From: Alphaproteobacteria bacterium UBA6062
Lineage (GTDB): Bacteria > Pseudomonadota > Alphaproteobacteria > Sneathiellales > Sneathiellaceae
NCBI GenBank assembly: GCA_002428885.1
Contig: DIYE01000047.1
Coordinates: 1 to 27,863 of the forward strand
DNA: 27,863 nucleotides
Direction: 5' to 3'
Part shown: positions 16,300 through 23,725 of the stretch, one piece after another
Numbering within the stretch: position 1 is the stretch's first letter
Layout of the letters: each line of letters opens with the position of its first letter
The notes under the pieces: model-generated
The model's database searches: none
Seen by the model: the letters and a program-made list of their open reading frames with translations, nothing else
What the model was told of the DNA's origin: nothing
Program-made: the position numbers and the translations under genes

Positions 16300-17493
16300 A
16301 TGTCATTTTCTTTCAATAACTGCTGTCTGGTTGAAGAGACAGGTGAGCTGCGGGTAGATGGTGAAACCGTCAAAATCGAACCGCTTGTCTTCGCCTTGCT
16401 CAGTTTCCTCTTGCGAAATAGGGACCGCATCATTAGCAGGGATGAGTTGATTGCGGAAGTCTGGAATGGACGGATCGTGTCTGACGCGGCCATCGATACC
16501 AAAATCAGCGCCGCTCGGTCTGCTATCGGAGATGACGGTCAGAAACAGCACAGTATCCAGACCGTCGCCCGCAAGGGGATCCGCTTTATTGCTGATGTGA
16601 CACCGGGTGGGGGACAGCAGCTGAAAATCTCTCAAAAACCGTTTGAGCAGTCTATCAGCTACTGCCATTCCCGGGATGGTACGCCGATAGCTTTCGGGAG
16701 TTCCGGAGAAGGTCCTGCCCTGGTGCGGGTTGGGCACTGGCTTACCCATCTGGAATATGACTGGCGCAGTCTGTTCTGGCAGCCTTTTTTGAGTCGATTA
16801 AGCTCGCATTTCAAGGTGTTCCGGTATGACCAGCGAGGCTCCGGCCTGTCTCAGCAAAAAACGGAGCGCTTTAATCTGGAGGCGTTTGTTGAAGATCTGG
16901 AGGCAGTTGTCGATGCGGCCAGCCTCGATCAGTTTATCCTGTATGGCGCATCGCAGGGCGCGCCCGTGGCGGTTGCCTATGCGGCCCGGCATCCATCTCG
17001 TGTCAGTAAACTGATCCTGCAGGGAGGCTACGCTACCGGCCGGTCTTTGCGAGCCAACCAAGTAGAGCGGGAGCAGGCGGAAGCCATGTTGACCTTGATC
17101 CGGACCGGCTGGGGGCAGGCTGGAGGGCATTTCCTGAAAGCTTTCTCTTCGATTTATATTCCTGATGGCACACAAGAGCAGATTGATGCGCTGGCAGAGT
17201 TACAAAGATTATCTGCGACGCCTGAGACGGCAGCCCGGATCAGGGAGACTGTAGATCAGTTTGACGTTTCGGATTTACTACCCGATATCAGGACACCAAC
17301 TCTGATCCTGCATTCCCGACAGGATGCAGTCCAACCTTTGGAGCAGGGGCTGGAGCTTGCGCAGAAAATCAAAGATGCACAGCTTCATATTCTGGAAAGC
17401 CGAAACCATGTCATCCTGGAACAGGAACCGGAATGGGATCGATTATTCGATTGTCTGATCGGTTTTACCGAGGAAATGGCATTGCGTAAATGA
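16300..17493 (+). CDS. Winged-helix (OmpR/CadC-type) DNA-binding domain fused to alpha/beta hydrolase
   Basis: A 397-residue fusion. Residues 1-100 form an OmpR/PhoB-type C-terminal effector domain (LVFALLSFLLRNRDRIISRDEL, then VSDAAIDTKISAARSAIGDD and a TVARKGIRF wing). Residues 118-392 form an alpha/beta hydrolase with nucleophile GASQG (Ser218), Asp342 in HSRQD and His370 in ESRNHVILEQEPEW. There is no membrane helix, so unlike CadC it is soluble. This architecture is known in proteobacteria; the hydrolase part may act as an enzyme or as a ligand sensor, and the intact triad leaves both open. A GGAGGGGACGGGG tract precedes the ATG. It is divergent from the tautomerase/hydrolase unit, and a PhoB-like direct repeat sits between them, suggesting control of one or both. 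Confidence 0.92.
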   Translation: MSFSFNNCCLVEETGELRVDGETVKIEPLVFALLSFLLRNRDRIISRDELIAEVWNGRIVSDAAIDTKISAARSAIGDDGQKQHSIQTVARKGIRFIADVTPGGGQQLKISQKPFEQSISYCHSRDGTPIAFGSSGEGPALVRVGHWLTHLEYDWRSLFWQPFLSRLSSHFKVFRYDQRGSGLSQQKTERFNLEAFVEDLEAVVDAASLDQFILYGASQGAPVAVAYAARHPSRVSKLILQGGYATGRSLRANQVEREQAEAMLTLIRTGWGQAGGHFLKAFSSIYIPDGTQEQIDALAELQRLSATPETAARIRETVDQFDVSDLLPDIRTPTLILHSRQDAVQPLEQGLELAQKIKDAQLHILESRNHVILEQEPEWDRLFDCLIGFTEEMALRK

Positions 17494-17517
17494 ATACCCC
17501 CGCCAGAGCGGGGGTAT
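17494..17517. terminator. Strong bidirectional terminator hairpin
   Basis: ATACCCCCGC (17494-17503) pairs perfectly with GCGGGGGTAT (17508-17517) around a CAGA loop, directly after the stop of the winged-helix gene. AT-rich sequence follows on the plus strand (TATATTATT), and the convergent RND gene ends at 17529. It should stop transcription from both sides. Confidence 0.8.
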
Positions 17518-17528
17518 ATTATTCTCGG

Positions 17529-20500
17529 TCATTCAGCAGGTTGAACCTGTTGGGTTTTCAGGCGTTGTATCTCTGCTTTACGTTCCCGGCGACGCGCGAA
17601 GAAGCCGCTCACATTGGCGCCGACCATCAGAAGGCTCGGCGTTACAATCAGCGTCAGGGCTGTCGCAAAGGTCAGACCAAAAGCAACCGCCGTGGATAGC
17701 TGCACCCACCATTGAGAGGAGGGAGCGCCGGTAACGATGTCTCGGGTCATGAAGTCGATATTGATCTGCAACGTCATAGGCAGCAAACCAAAGATCGTTG
17801 TAACCGTTGTCAGCATAACCGGGCGCAGACGTTGTGCGCCTGTCCGCAGGATAGCTTCCATAGCCTCCATACCTTGTTTCCTGAGATGGGCGAAGGTATC
17901 AATCAGAACAATATTGTTGTTCACCACAATACCGGCCAGCGAAATAACTCCGACGCCCGTCATAACGATACCGAAGGGTTGTCCGGTGACGATCAGGCCG
18001 ACAAAGACACCAATAGTCGACATGATCACAGCCGTGAGGATCAGGAAGGCGTGATAGAAGCTGTTAAACTGGGTCACCAGAATGATCGCCATCATAAAGA
18101 GCGCAACGCCAAATGCTTTCCCAAGGAAGGCCTGGGCTTTCTTCTGCTCTTCATCTTCACCTTTGAATTTGAAGCTGACAGCGGGATCAATATTGGCTTC
18201 TTCCACCAGCCATTTCTGGATTTCCTGCACCTTCTCATCCACCAGTACGCCTTCGCGGACATTGGCCTTAACGGTCATGACCCGTTTGGAATCCACACGG
18301 CTAATCGTGCCGACTTTCTGTTGTGGCGTTCTGGTTACGAAATTTGAAATCGGTACCATGCCGTTTTTGGTGTTGACCCGAAGATTGTCCAGTTGTTCCA
18401 GGCTACGATAGCTCATCGGGAAACGAAGACGAATTTCCACCTCGTCATCTACTTCCTGAGGTCGGTATTCATGTGCCTTGATCCCGTTCGTCACCAATTG
18501 GATGGTATTTCCAACCGTCGTGACATCGGCCCCAAAACGCCCTGCCTGAGCTCTGTCGACTTCAATCTGCCACTGAATGCCCGGGATAGCCCGGCTATCC
18601 TCAAGATCGATCAGGTCTGCAACATTCTGTTCCAGATGGTTCCTGATTTTCGCAATTTCGGGGGCGAGTTTCTCGGGATACCGTGTCGATAGCTCAATCT
18701 GGACATGTTTGCCTGTTGGCGGGCCGTTGTCAGGTTTACGCACTTCGACCGTAATACCGGCAATGTGTTTCGTATTTTTCCGAATTTCATCAAAAACGAC
18801 AGCAGCCGGCCTGCGTTCCTGCCAGTCTTTGAATTCCATATTGATAACGCCGATCACGTCTTCGGAAACATCCTGTCCATCGGAGCCGCCTCCGGTTTTA
18901 GCGTAGACGGAGGAGAAATCATCAAATTTCAGGACTTCTTCTTCAACAGCCCGAACCAGGTCATCTTTTTCCAAAGTCGACATATTACCGCGAGCATGGA
19001 CATAAGCGAGAGCCATCTCCGGCTCAACATCGGGGAAAAATTCCACACCATTCCCATGGGTCGCGTAATAAACCTGCACACCGACCAGGGCTGCAACCGC
19101 CACCAGAACAATCTTCATCGGGTGACGCAGGGCAAATCCGAGTGTTCTGACATAGATGCCCGTAGCGCCGCCGATACCCCGGATGTCACCTGTTTCCGCT
19201 GCAGCAAGGGCGCTCAGTGTCTTGGAGTTTACCGATCCGGGACGCCCGAAAACGGAACCAAGGGTTGGAACGAAGACAAGAGCCATCAGCAGTGAACCGG
19301 TCAGGGTCGTAATCAGCGTAATGGGCAGGAATTTCATAAATTCACCAACCACACCCGGCCAGAAAAGAAGTGGCATGAACACGGCCAGCGTTGTCGCTGT
19401 TGAGGCGATAATCGGCCAGGCCATGCGTTTTGCCGCAAGGCCGTAAGCTTCCATCTTGTCGAAGCCCTCTGCCATTTTACGGTCAGCAAATTCCGTAACC
19501 ACAATTGCGCCGTCCACCAGCATACCGACTGCGAGGATCAGGCCAAACAGAACAACGATATTGACGGTAAAGCCAAACAGATACAGATACAGAATACCGA
19601 TGAGGAAGGAGCCTGGAATGGACAGACCCACAAGACCGGCTGTTCGCACGCCCAAAGCACTGATAACAACAATCATAACCAGGACAATTGCACTGATAAT
19701 GTTGTTCTGCAGATCCTTCAGCATGTCCCGAATATCCTGGGACTTATCTTGACTGAAAGTAACCTCCAGCCCTGGAGGCCAGTGCTTCTGCTCCTCCTGG
19801 ACAAGCGCCTGGACATCTTCAATGGTGTGAATAATGTTTTCACCAAGACGTTTTTTGATTTCCAGAACAACAGCAGGCTTGCCGTTCATGCGGGCGTAGC
19901 TTTCAGCATCCTTGAAGGTTCGGCGAATGTCGGTAACGTCGCCAAGGGTAACAACACCCTCACCGGCAACTTTCAAAGGAATGGAGAATACATCCTGGGC
20001 GGTTTCGAAAAGGCCGGGAACCTTAATGGAAAAACGGCCCTTTCCGGTATCCATGGAACCGGCAGCAACCAGCCTGTTGTTAAGCTGTACGGCATTGATC
20101 AGGTCCGTATTGGAAATGTTGTAGCTTTCCAGCTTTACCGGATCGATGATGACTTCCAGAACTTCTTCCCGGTCACCACCGATACCGGCAGAAAGGACGC
20201 CGGGAAGACCTTCAATATCGTCTTTCAGGTCTTTGGCTATGCGGATCAGAGATCGGGTCGGAAGCTCGCCGGAAAGGGTCACCACCAGAACCGGAAACAG
20301 TCCTACATTCACCTCATTAACCGTCGGATCATCCGTATCATCCGGCAGTTCTTTTTTGGCGATATCCACTTTTTCACGGACATCGTCAAGGGCAGCGTCA
20401 GAATCAAAACCGGCTTCAAATTCCATCAGGACGGAAGCATGACCTTCCGATGCTGTGGATTTCATTTCCTTGATGCCTTCGATGCTTCGAAGCTCGATCT

Positions 20501-20705
20501 CCATGGGCCTGACCAGAAGACGTTCGGCATCTTCCGGGGAAATCCCCTCATGGGTCATGGAAACATAGATGATCGGGATGTTGATATCCGGATCGGATTC
20601 CTTCGCAATATCGGTATAGGCGACAAATCCGGCGATCAGGATCAGCACCAGGGCACTGATAACCGTTCTGGATCTGTGGATCGCGGCGTCAATGATGGCG
20701 TTCAT
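17529..20705 (-). CDS. RND-family efflux permease (HAE1/AcrB-like)
   Basis: Inner-membrane proton-driven pump of 1058 residues, full length for the family, with two repeats of six membrane helices and two large periplasmic loops. The first helix starts at about residue 14, and DPDINIPIIYVSM follows as usual. In helix 4 the AcrB Asp-Asp pair reads VDGAIVV (Asp398-Gly399), and in helix 10 the position of the AcrB lysine reads NNN (929-931), so only one of the three classical relay residues is kept; a subgroup of pumps has this pattern. Its start overlaps the adaptor stop (TAATG). No outer-membrane channel gene is encoded here, so a TolC-like protein from elsewhere is presumably used. The substrate is unknown. 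Confidence 0.96.
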   Translation of the reverse strand: MNAIIDAAIHRSRTVISALVLILIAGFVAYTDIAKESDPDINIPIIYVSMTHEGISPEDAERLLVRPMEIELRSIEGIKEMKSTASEGHASVLMEFEAGFDSDAALDDVREKVDIAKKELPDDTDDPTVNEVNVGLFPVLVVTLSGELPTRSLIRIAKDLKDDIEGLPGVLSAGIGGDREEVLEVIIDPVKLESYNISNTDLINAVQLNNRLVAAGSMDTGKGRFSIKVPGLFETAQDVFSIPLKVAGEGVVTLGDVTDIRRTFKDAESYARMNGKPAVVLEIKKRLGENIIHTIEDVQALVQEEQKHWPPGLEVTFSQDKSQDIRDMLKDLQNNIISAIVLVMIVVISALGVRTAGLVGLSIPGSFLIGILYLYLFGFTVNIVVLFGLILAVGMLVDGAIVVTEFADRKMAEGFDKMEAYGLAAKRMAWPIIASTATTLAVFMPLLFWPGVVGEFMKFLPITLITTLTGSLLMALVFVPTLGSVFGRPGSVNSKTLSALAAAETGDIRGIGGATGIYVRTLGFALRHPMKIVLVAVAALVGVQVYYATHGNGVEFFPDVEPEMALAYVHARGNMSTLEKDDLVRAVEEEVLKFDDFSSVYAKTGGGSDGQDVSEDVIGVINMEFKDWQERRPAAVVFDEIRKNTKHIAGITVEVRKPDNGPPTGKHVQIELSTRYPEKLAPEIAKIRNHLEQNVADLIDLEDSRAIPGIQWQIEVDRAQAGRFGADVTTVGNTIQLVTNGIKAHEYRPQEVDDEVEIRLRFPMSYRSLEQLDNLRVNTKNGMVPISNFVTRTPQQKVGTISRVDSKRVMTVKANVREGVLVDEKVQEIQKWLVEEANIDPAVSFKFKGEDEEQKKAQAFLGKAFGVALFMMAIILVTQFNSFYHAFLILTAVIMSTIGVFVGLIVTGQPFGIVMTGVGVISLAGIVVNNNIVLIDTFAHLRKQGMEAMEAILRTGAQRLRPVMLTTVTTIFGLLPMTLQINIDFMTRDIVTGAPSSQWWVQLSTAVAFGLTFATALTLIVTPSLLMVGANVSGFFARRRERKAEIQRLKTQQVQPAE

Positions 20706-21808
20706 TATTGCGCTCCGGCCGTTTCAGTGTTGTAGGTCACTTTCTCGCCTGCCCGAACGAATTCCTGGCCGACTGTGATCAGACGGCTTTCGTGCGGCAG
20801 GCCACTGATCCAGGCACCGTCCGCAGAATCCGACAGAACCTGGACAGGGTAGAAGATTACCATATTGTCATCAGCGACAGCTCTGACCCCGAGTTCACCG
20901 GCATCATTCAGAGTGAGAACCGCCGGGGAGATGAAGTGAGCCATAACTTCTTCAGTTTTAAAAACCATCTCGGCTGTAACGCCGGCTCTCAGGCGATTAT
21001 CGTCATTATTGACCAAGAGCTCGACCCGGAAAGTGCGGGTTGCTGCTTCGGATGTTTTGGCAATAAAGCGAACGGTTCCGGATACTTCTTCCCCGGTTAC
21101 CAGGCGCGCTGTTCCGGTACCGCCCACCTTGATACGATTGACGAATAACTCAGAAATCTGGCCGGTGACCAGAAACGGATTTTCGTCGACGATCGTAACG
21201 ACGGTGTTGCCGTCTTTAATATAGTCGCCGATTTCAGCCTGACGTTCTTCAATGATGCCATCAAAGGGTGCCCGAAGGACAAGGTCGTCGAGGAGAATAC
21301 GGACAGATTTGGCTTTAGCCCGGGCACTGTCCAGCAGAGCTTTCGAGCCAGCCAGGGTTGTTGCTGCGCTGAACCCCTTTTTGTTCAGGGATTTAGCTGC
21401 TTTATATTCGATTTCCCGCTGCCGGATCAACGCTTCGGCTTCCGCCAGTTGAGCAAGACGATCCTTGACGGCGAATTTGATGAGGACATCTCCTTTTTTG
21501 ACGCGCTGGCCGCGTTCTACCAGGGTTTCCACGACCCGGCCGGGTGTTTCAGCCTTGATTTCGACGGTTCTAAAAGCCTCGGTCCTGCCCCGGACGATCA
21601 CTTCCTGGGCGCGGGGACGTGCCTGATAGGTTTTGACTTGAACTTCAACCGGTCCTGTTTCTTTAGGTTGAAGGGCAGGGGCGACATCCGTCTCCGGTTT
21701 TACCTCTGCTGTCGATGTTTCCGGCGCTTCGTCTTTAAACTGGCCTGATGCAAGCCAGCCGGCTACGCCAACTGCGATGACGGTAGCAATGATGACTGAA
21801 CGGTTCAC
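20705..21808 (-). CDS. RND efflux periplasmic adaptor (membrane-fusion protein)
   Basis: A 367-residue adaptor linking the RND pump to an outer-membrane channel. It starts with GTG behind AAGGGG. An N-terminal anchor helix (about residues 5-22) is followed by an acidic/proline-rich linker. A lipoyl/barrel-sandwich half (VIVRGRTEAFRTVEIKAETPG, then RGQRVKKGDVL) leads to a short coiled-coil hairpin (about 115-170, AEAEALIRQREIEYKAAKSL...). The second lipoyl half (LRAPFDGIIEER) and beta-barrel domains end the protein. No lipobox cysteine is present, so anchoring is by the helix. The gene sits between padR (38-bp gap) and the pump gene (1-bp overlap), one transcription unit. Confidence 0.95.
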   Translation of the reverse strand: MNRSVIIATVIAVGVAGWLASGQFKDEAPETSTAEVKPETDVAPALQPKETGPVEVQVKTYQARPRAQEVIVRGRTEAFRTVEIKAETPGRVVETLVERGQRVKKGDVLIKFAVKDRLAQLAEAEALIRQREIEYKAAKSLNKKGFSAATTLAGSKALLDSARAKAKSVRILLDDLVLRAPFDGIIEERQAEIGDYIKDGNTVVTIVDENPFLVTGQISELFVNRIKVGGTGTARLVTGEEVSGTVRFIAKTSEAATRTFRVELLVNNDDNRLRAGVTAEMVFKTEEVMAHFISPAVLTLNDAGELGVRAVADDNMVIFYPVQVLSDSADGAWISGLPHESRLITVGQEFVRAGEKVTYNTETAGAQ

Positions 21809-21846
21809 GAGGTTACCCCTTTTACTAATTTGGTAGCTGGCATCAT

Positions 21847-22383
21847 TTACTCTGCCGCCTGCTGACTAAGCAGCGCATCAGCTTCAATGAGATGCCTGTT
21901 TTCCTGCATATAGGTGATAGCGGCTTTTCGGATGGTGATGCCCATGCCGCACAAAAATTTCTCCGAATGCGACTGCTTCATATCACAATCGGTTGAAAGG
22001 TCCTGAATATATTGTTCGTAAGACGCGATAAGGCTATCAATAAGGTCCGAAGTGGTGCGTGCCGGTAACAGATGGGCGAACATCAGCGTCGTCAGGGCTT
22101 CAGATCGAAATTTGTCTTCAGCAGGCTTTTTCTTCAGTTCTTCGATGAAGAACAGGCGGCCTTCGGTCGTTATGGAATAGACTTTCTTATCCGGTCGTTT
22201 GTTCTGAGCTTCCTGACGGCAAGACACGAACCCTTCTTTGGTCAACTGATTGAGCGCGGGGTAGATGGAGCTGTATCCCGCGTCATACATCTGACTCAGT
22301 TTATCCTGAAAAGCCTTTTTGATCTCGTAGCCTGTGGCATCCCCAAACGTGAGGATACCAAGGCATAACGTCTTTACATTCAT
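21847..22383 (-). CDS. PadR-family transcriptional regulator
   Basis: Repressor of 178 residues, first gene of the efflux operon. The N-terminal winged helix (1-80) has the PadR pattern: MNVKTLCLGILTFGDATGYE, then SSIYPALNQLTKEGFV and the wing KKVYSITTEGRLFF. The C-terminal helical dimerisation region (about 95-170) matches the longer PadR subclass with a Vir_act_alpha_C-type domain. PadR proteins often repress adjacent multidrug pump genes and are released by hydrophobic or phenolic ligands, which fits this operon. AT-rich repeats upstream (22455-22505) are the likely operator. No strong ribosome-binding site is seen. Confidence 0.94.
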   Translation of the reverse strand: MNVKTLCLGILTFGDATGYEIKKAFQDKLSQMYDAGYSSIYPALNQLTKEGFVSCRQEAQNKRPDKKVYSITTEGRLFFIEELKKKPAEDKFRSEALTTLMFAHLLPARTTSDLIDSLIASYEQYIQDLSTDCDMKQSHSEKFLCGMGITIRKAAITYMQENRHLIEADALLSQQAAE

Positions 22384-22748
22384 GTGTCACCGGTAGCACC
22401 GACGGACGGTGCAATCTGGATAAGAGGGATGCGCCCCTGTTTTTGCTCAGAACAATATGTATATCATTACGATATATATCGAACCGAAATATTACGATAT
22501 GATCAACGCTTGTCTGTGACCATTATCACGAAGCCATAAAACCAGCCTGCTTGCGGTCCGCAGGATTGCCTGGCTGGCAGAATTCAGCCGAATTTTGACA
22601 GAAATGAAGACTATATACCATTACCCGCCAGGTAAAATTAACCCAGCCGGAAAGGATCGAAAACATCGTTCGATGGGAAAAATCACGAATCTGTTGGATT
22701 ATAAGGCAGATGCCAGCTTCGTTCCGGCATGCTTCCATAAGGTCAATG
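22384..22748. other. Non-coding gap with structured stretch (22542-22577)
   Basis: No convincing gene is seen in these 365 bp. A frame at 22526-22738 on the minus strand lacks a ribosome-binding site and looks unlike a real protein. The left third holds the padR operator-like repeats. At 22542-22577, CCAGCC and GGCTGG can pair as outer arms and CCTGC/GCAGG (22546-22550 and 22560-22564) as an inner or competing stem, so the RNA could fold. It may be the tail of the operon transcript coming from the right or a small RNA; there is no T-tract to make it a clear terminator. Confidence 0.4.
22455..22505. promoter_or_regulatory. AT-rich repeat cluster upstream of padR, probable promoter/operator
   Basis: ATTACGATAT occurs twice as a direct repeat (22466-22475 and 22491-22500, 25 bp apart). 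A perfect 12-bp palindrome, CGATATATATCG, overlaps the first copy (22470-22481), and ATATC/GATAT arms flank ATTAC (22461-22475). The cluster is 70-130 bp upstream of padR on the side where its promoter must lie. The classical PadR site (ATGT-N8-ACAT) is not matched exactly, so assignment to this regulator is inference. Confidence 0.5.
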
Positions 22749-22931
22749 TCAGATCTTTTTGAGATCCGTGCCTGTCAGGAAATGTTCTCCATCCAGACAG
22801 TTCACCTTGAAGATTAGGAATGTATAATCCGCGACTTCAATCGTCGTTGCAGACGGAACGGTTTGCACCATAATCAAAAACAGGACCGTGAGAAATGTGG
22901 CTGTCAATGCGGATAGAATTTTCAGATACAT
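22749..22931 (-). CDS. Possible small membrane or secreted protein
   Basis: A 60-residue frame starting MYLKILSALTATFLTVLFLI, with one strong hydrophobic segment (about residues 4-24) that could be a signal peptide or anchor, then a short tail with a single Cys (FKVNCLDGEHFLTGTDLKKI). A longer start at 22967 is possible; GGGA precedes the shorter ATG at a wide spacing. It is 113 bp downstream of the DUF1289 gene on the same strand and could be the last gene of that operon. I recognise no family, and with so short a frame it could be spurious. Confidence 0.42.
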   Translation of the reverse strand: MYLKILSALTATFLTVLFLIMVQTVPSATTIEVADYTFLIFKVNCLDGEHFLTGTDLKKI

Positions 22932-23044
22932 CTTTCTGGTCCCTGTCTCCTGAAGAGTAGTGATCATCAGAAACTAACCGGACAGTGGGGTAAAAACGGG
23001 TCTGAAATAAGGCAACATTGTGGCGAGGTGTGTCGAGGGTCACC

Positions 23045-23257
23045 TTACGCTTGGTTTTTATGCTCTTTGCGGCGGCCACGCAGCTCCTTGATAACCGCCA
23101 ACTTTTCGTCATTGGACATGTGCATCCAGCCGCCGATTTCCAGCCTTGTTCGGAAGCAGCCAACGCAATACTCGTTTTGCATATCCATGCTGCAGACCCC
23201 GGTACAGGGTGAGGGGATATCAGGCAAAGGGCTTTTTCTTATGACTTTTCTGTGCAT
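23045..23257 (-). CDS. DUF1289-family small cysteine protein
   Basis: A 70-residue protein with the family's hallmark: SPCTGVCSMDMQNEYCVGCF and then RTRLEIGGWMHMSNDEK, giving four conserved cysteines (CTGVC and CVGC) that look suited to bind a metal or Fe-S cluster. The C-terminus is basic (RGRRKEHKNQA). Its biochemical role is not established to my knowledge. The ATG directly follows the stop of the Fe-S scaffold gene (TAAATG), so the two are translationally coupled. A link to cluster assembly or to the molybdoenzyme operon upstream is suggested by position only. Confidence 0.9.
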   Translation of the reverse strand: MHRKVIRKSPLPDIPSPCTGVCSMDMQNEYCVGCFRTRLEIGGWMHMSNDEKLAVIKELRGRRKEHKNQA

Positions 23258-23692
23258 TTATGTCCCGTTTTTTTGGTGTTCGCTCAGTATTTTGTGGAGG
23301 GCGTTCAGCGGCAGCAGAACGCATATATGCCGGCTTCTGTGATCCTTGACCGGTTCGAAATAGGATAATTCTTCCCAGGGCAGGTCCGGTTTGGCAGTTT
23401 TTTCGTCAAACAGTTCTTTCAGAACACTCTGAAGATGCGCCACATCATCCATTGAAAGGCCGGTCGCATTGCGAGCCAGCAGGGAAGCCGAAGCCTGACA
23501 GAGCATACAGGAGCGGTTTTCGTGAACCAGTTCCGTTATCCGGCCATCCTCCAAACGAACCTGGATGGTGATCCTGTCTCCACAGGTCGGATTATCGAGC
23601 GTTCCTTCCGCATCCGGATTATCCATAGTGCCGGCACCGTCTGCATCGGCTGCAAGGCGCATCAGGTTTTTCTGGTAAAGTTCTTCAATCAT
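23258..23692 (-). CDS. SufU/IscU-like iron-sulfur cluster scaffold
   Basis: A 144-residue protein of the NifU-N/IscU fold. The three cluster-ligand cysteines are in place: Cys37 in NPTCGD with Asp39, Cys62 in SCMLCQASASL, and Cys124 in RHICVLLPLNAL. QASASLLA is typical of the SufU branch. Cys65 is an extra cysteine beside Cys62. A short repeated acidic segment (MDNPDAEG/TLDNPTCG) precedes the first ligand. It lies between the molybdenum-cofactor fusion gene (33 bp away) and DUF1289 (adjacent), consistent with supplying Fe-S clusters, which molybdenum hydroxylases need; that partnership is an inference. Scaffold versus sulfur-transfer role cannot be decided. Confidence 0.9.
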   Translation of the reverse strand: MIEELYQKNLMRLAADADGAGTMDNPDAEGTLDNPTCGDRITIQVRLEDGRITELVHENRSCMLCQASASLLARNATGLSMDDVAHLQSVLKELFDEKTAKPDLPWEELSYFEPVKDHRSRHICVLLPLNALHKILSEHQKNGT

Positions 23693-23725
23693 ACCCGCAT
23701 ACTCGTCGCTACTTTTATCTGTAGC

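Noticed and set aside
17712..20735. Long frames on the plus strand opposite the RND pump gene
   Set aside because: Antisense shadows of a well-supported RND gene, with no ribosome-binding sites or family features.
22526..22738. 70-residue frame on the minus strand
   Set aside because: No ribosome-binding site, atypical composition, and the region is better explained as non-coding with stems.
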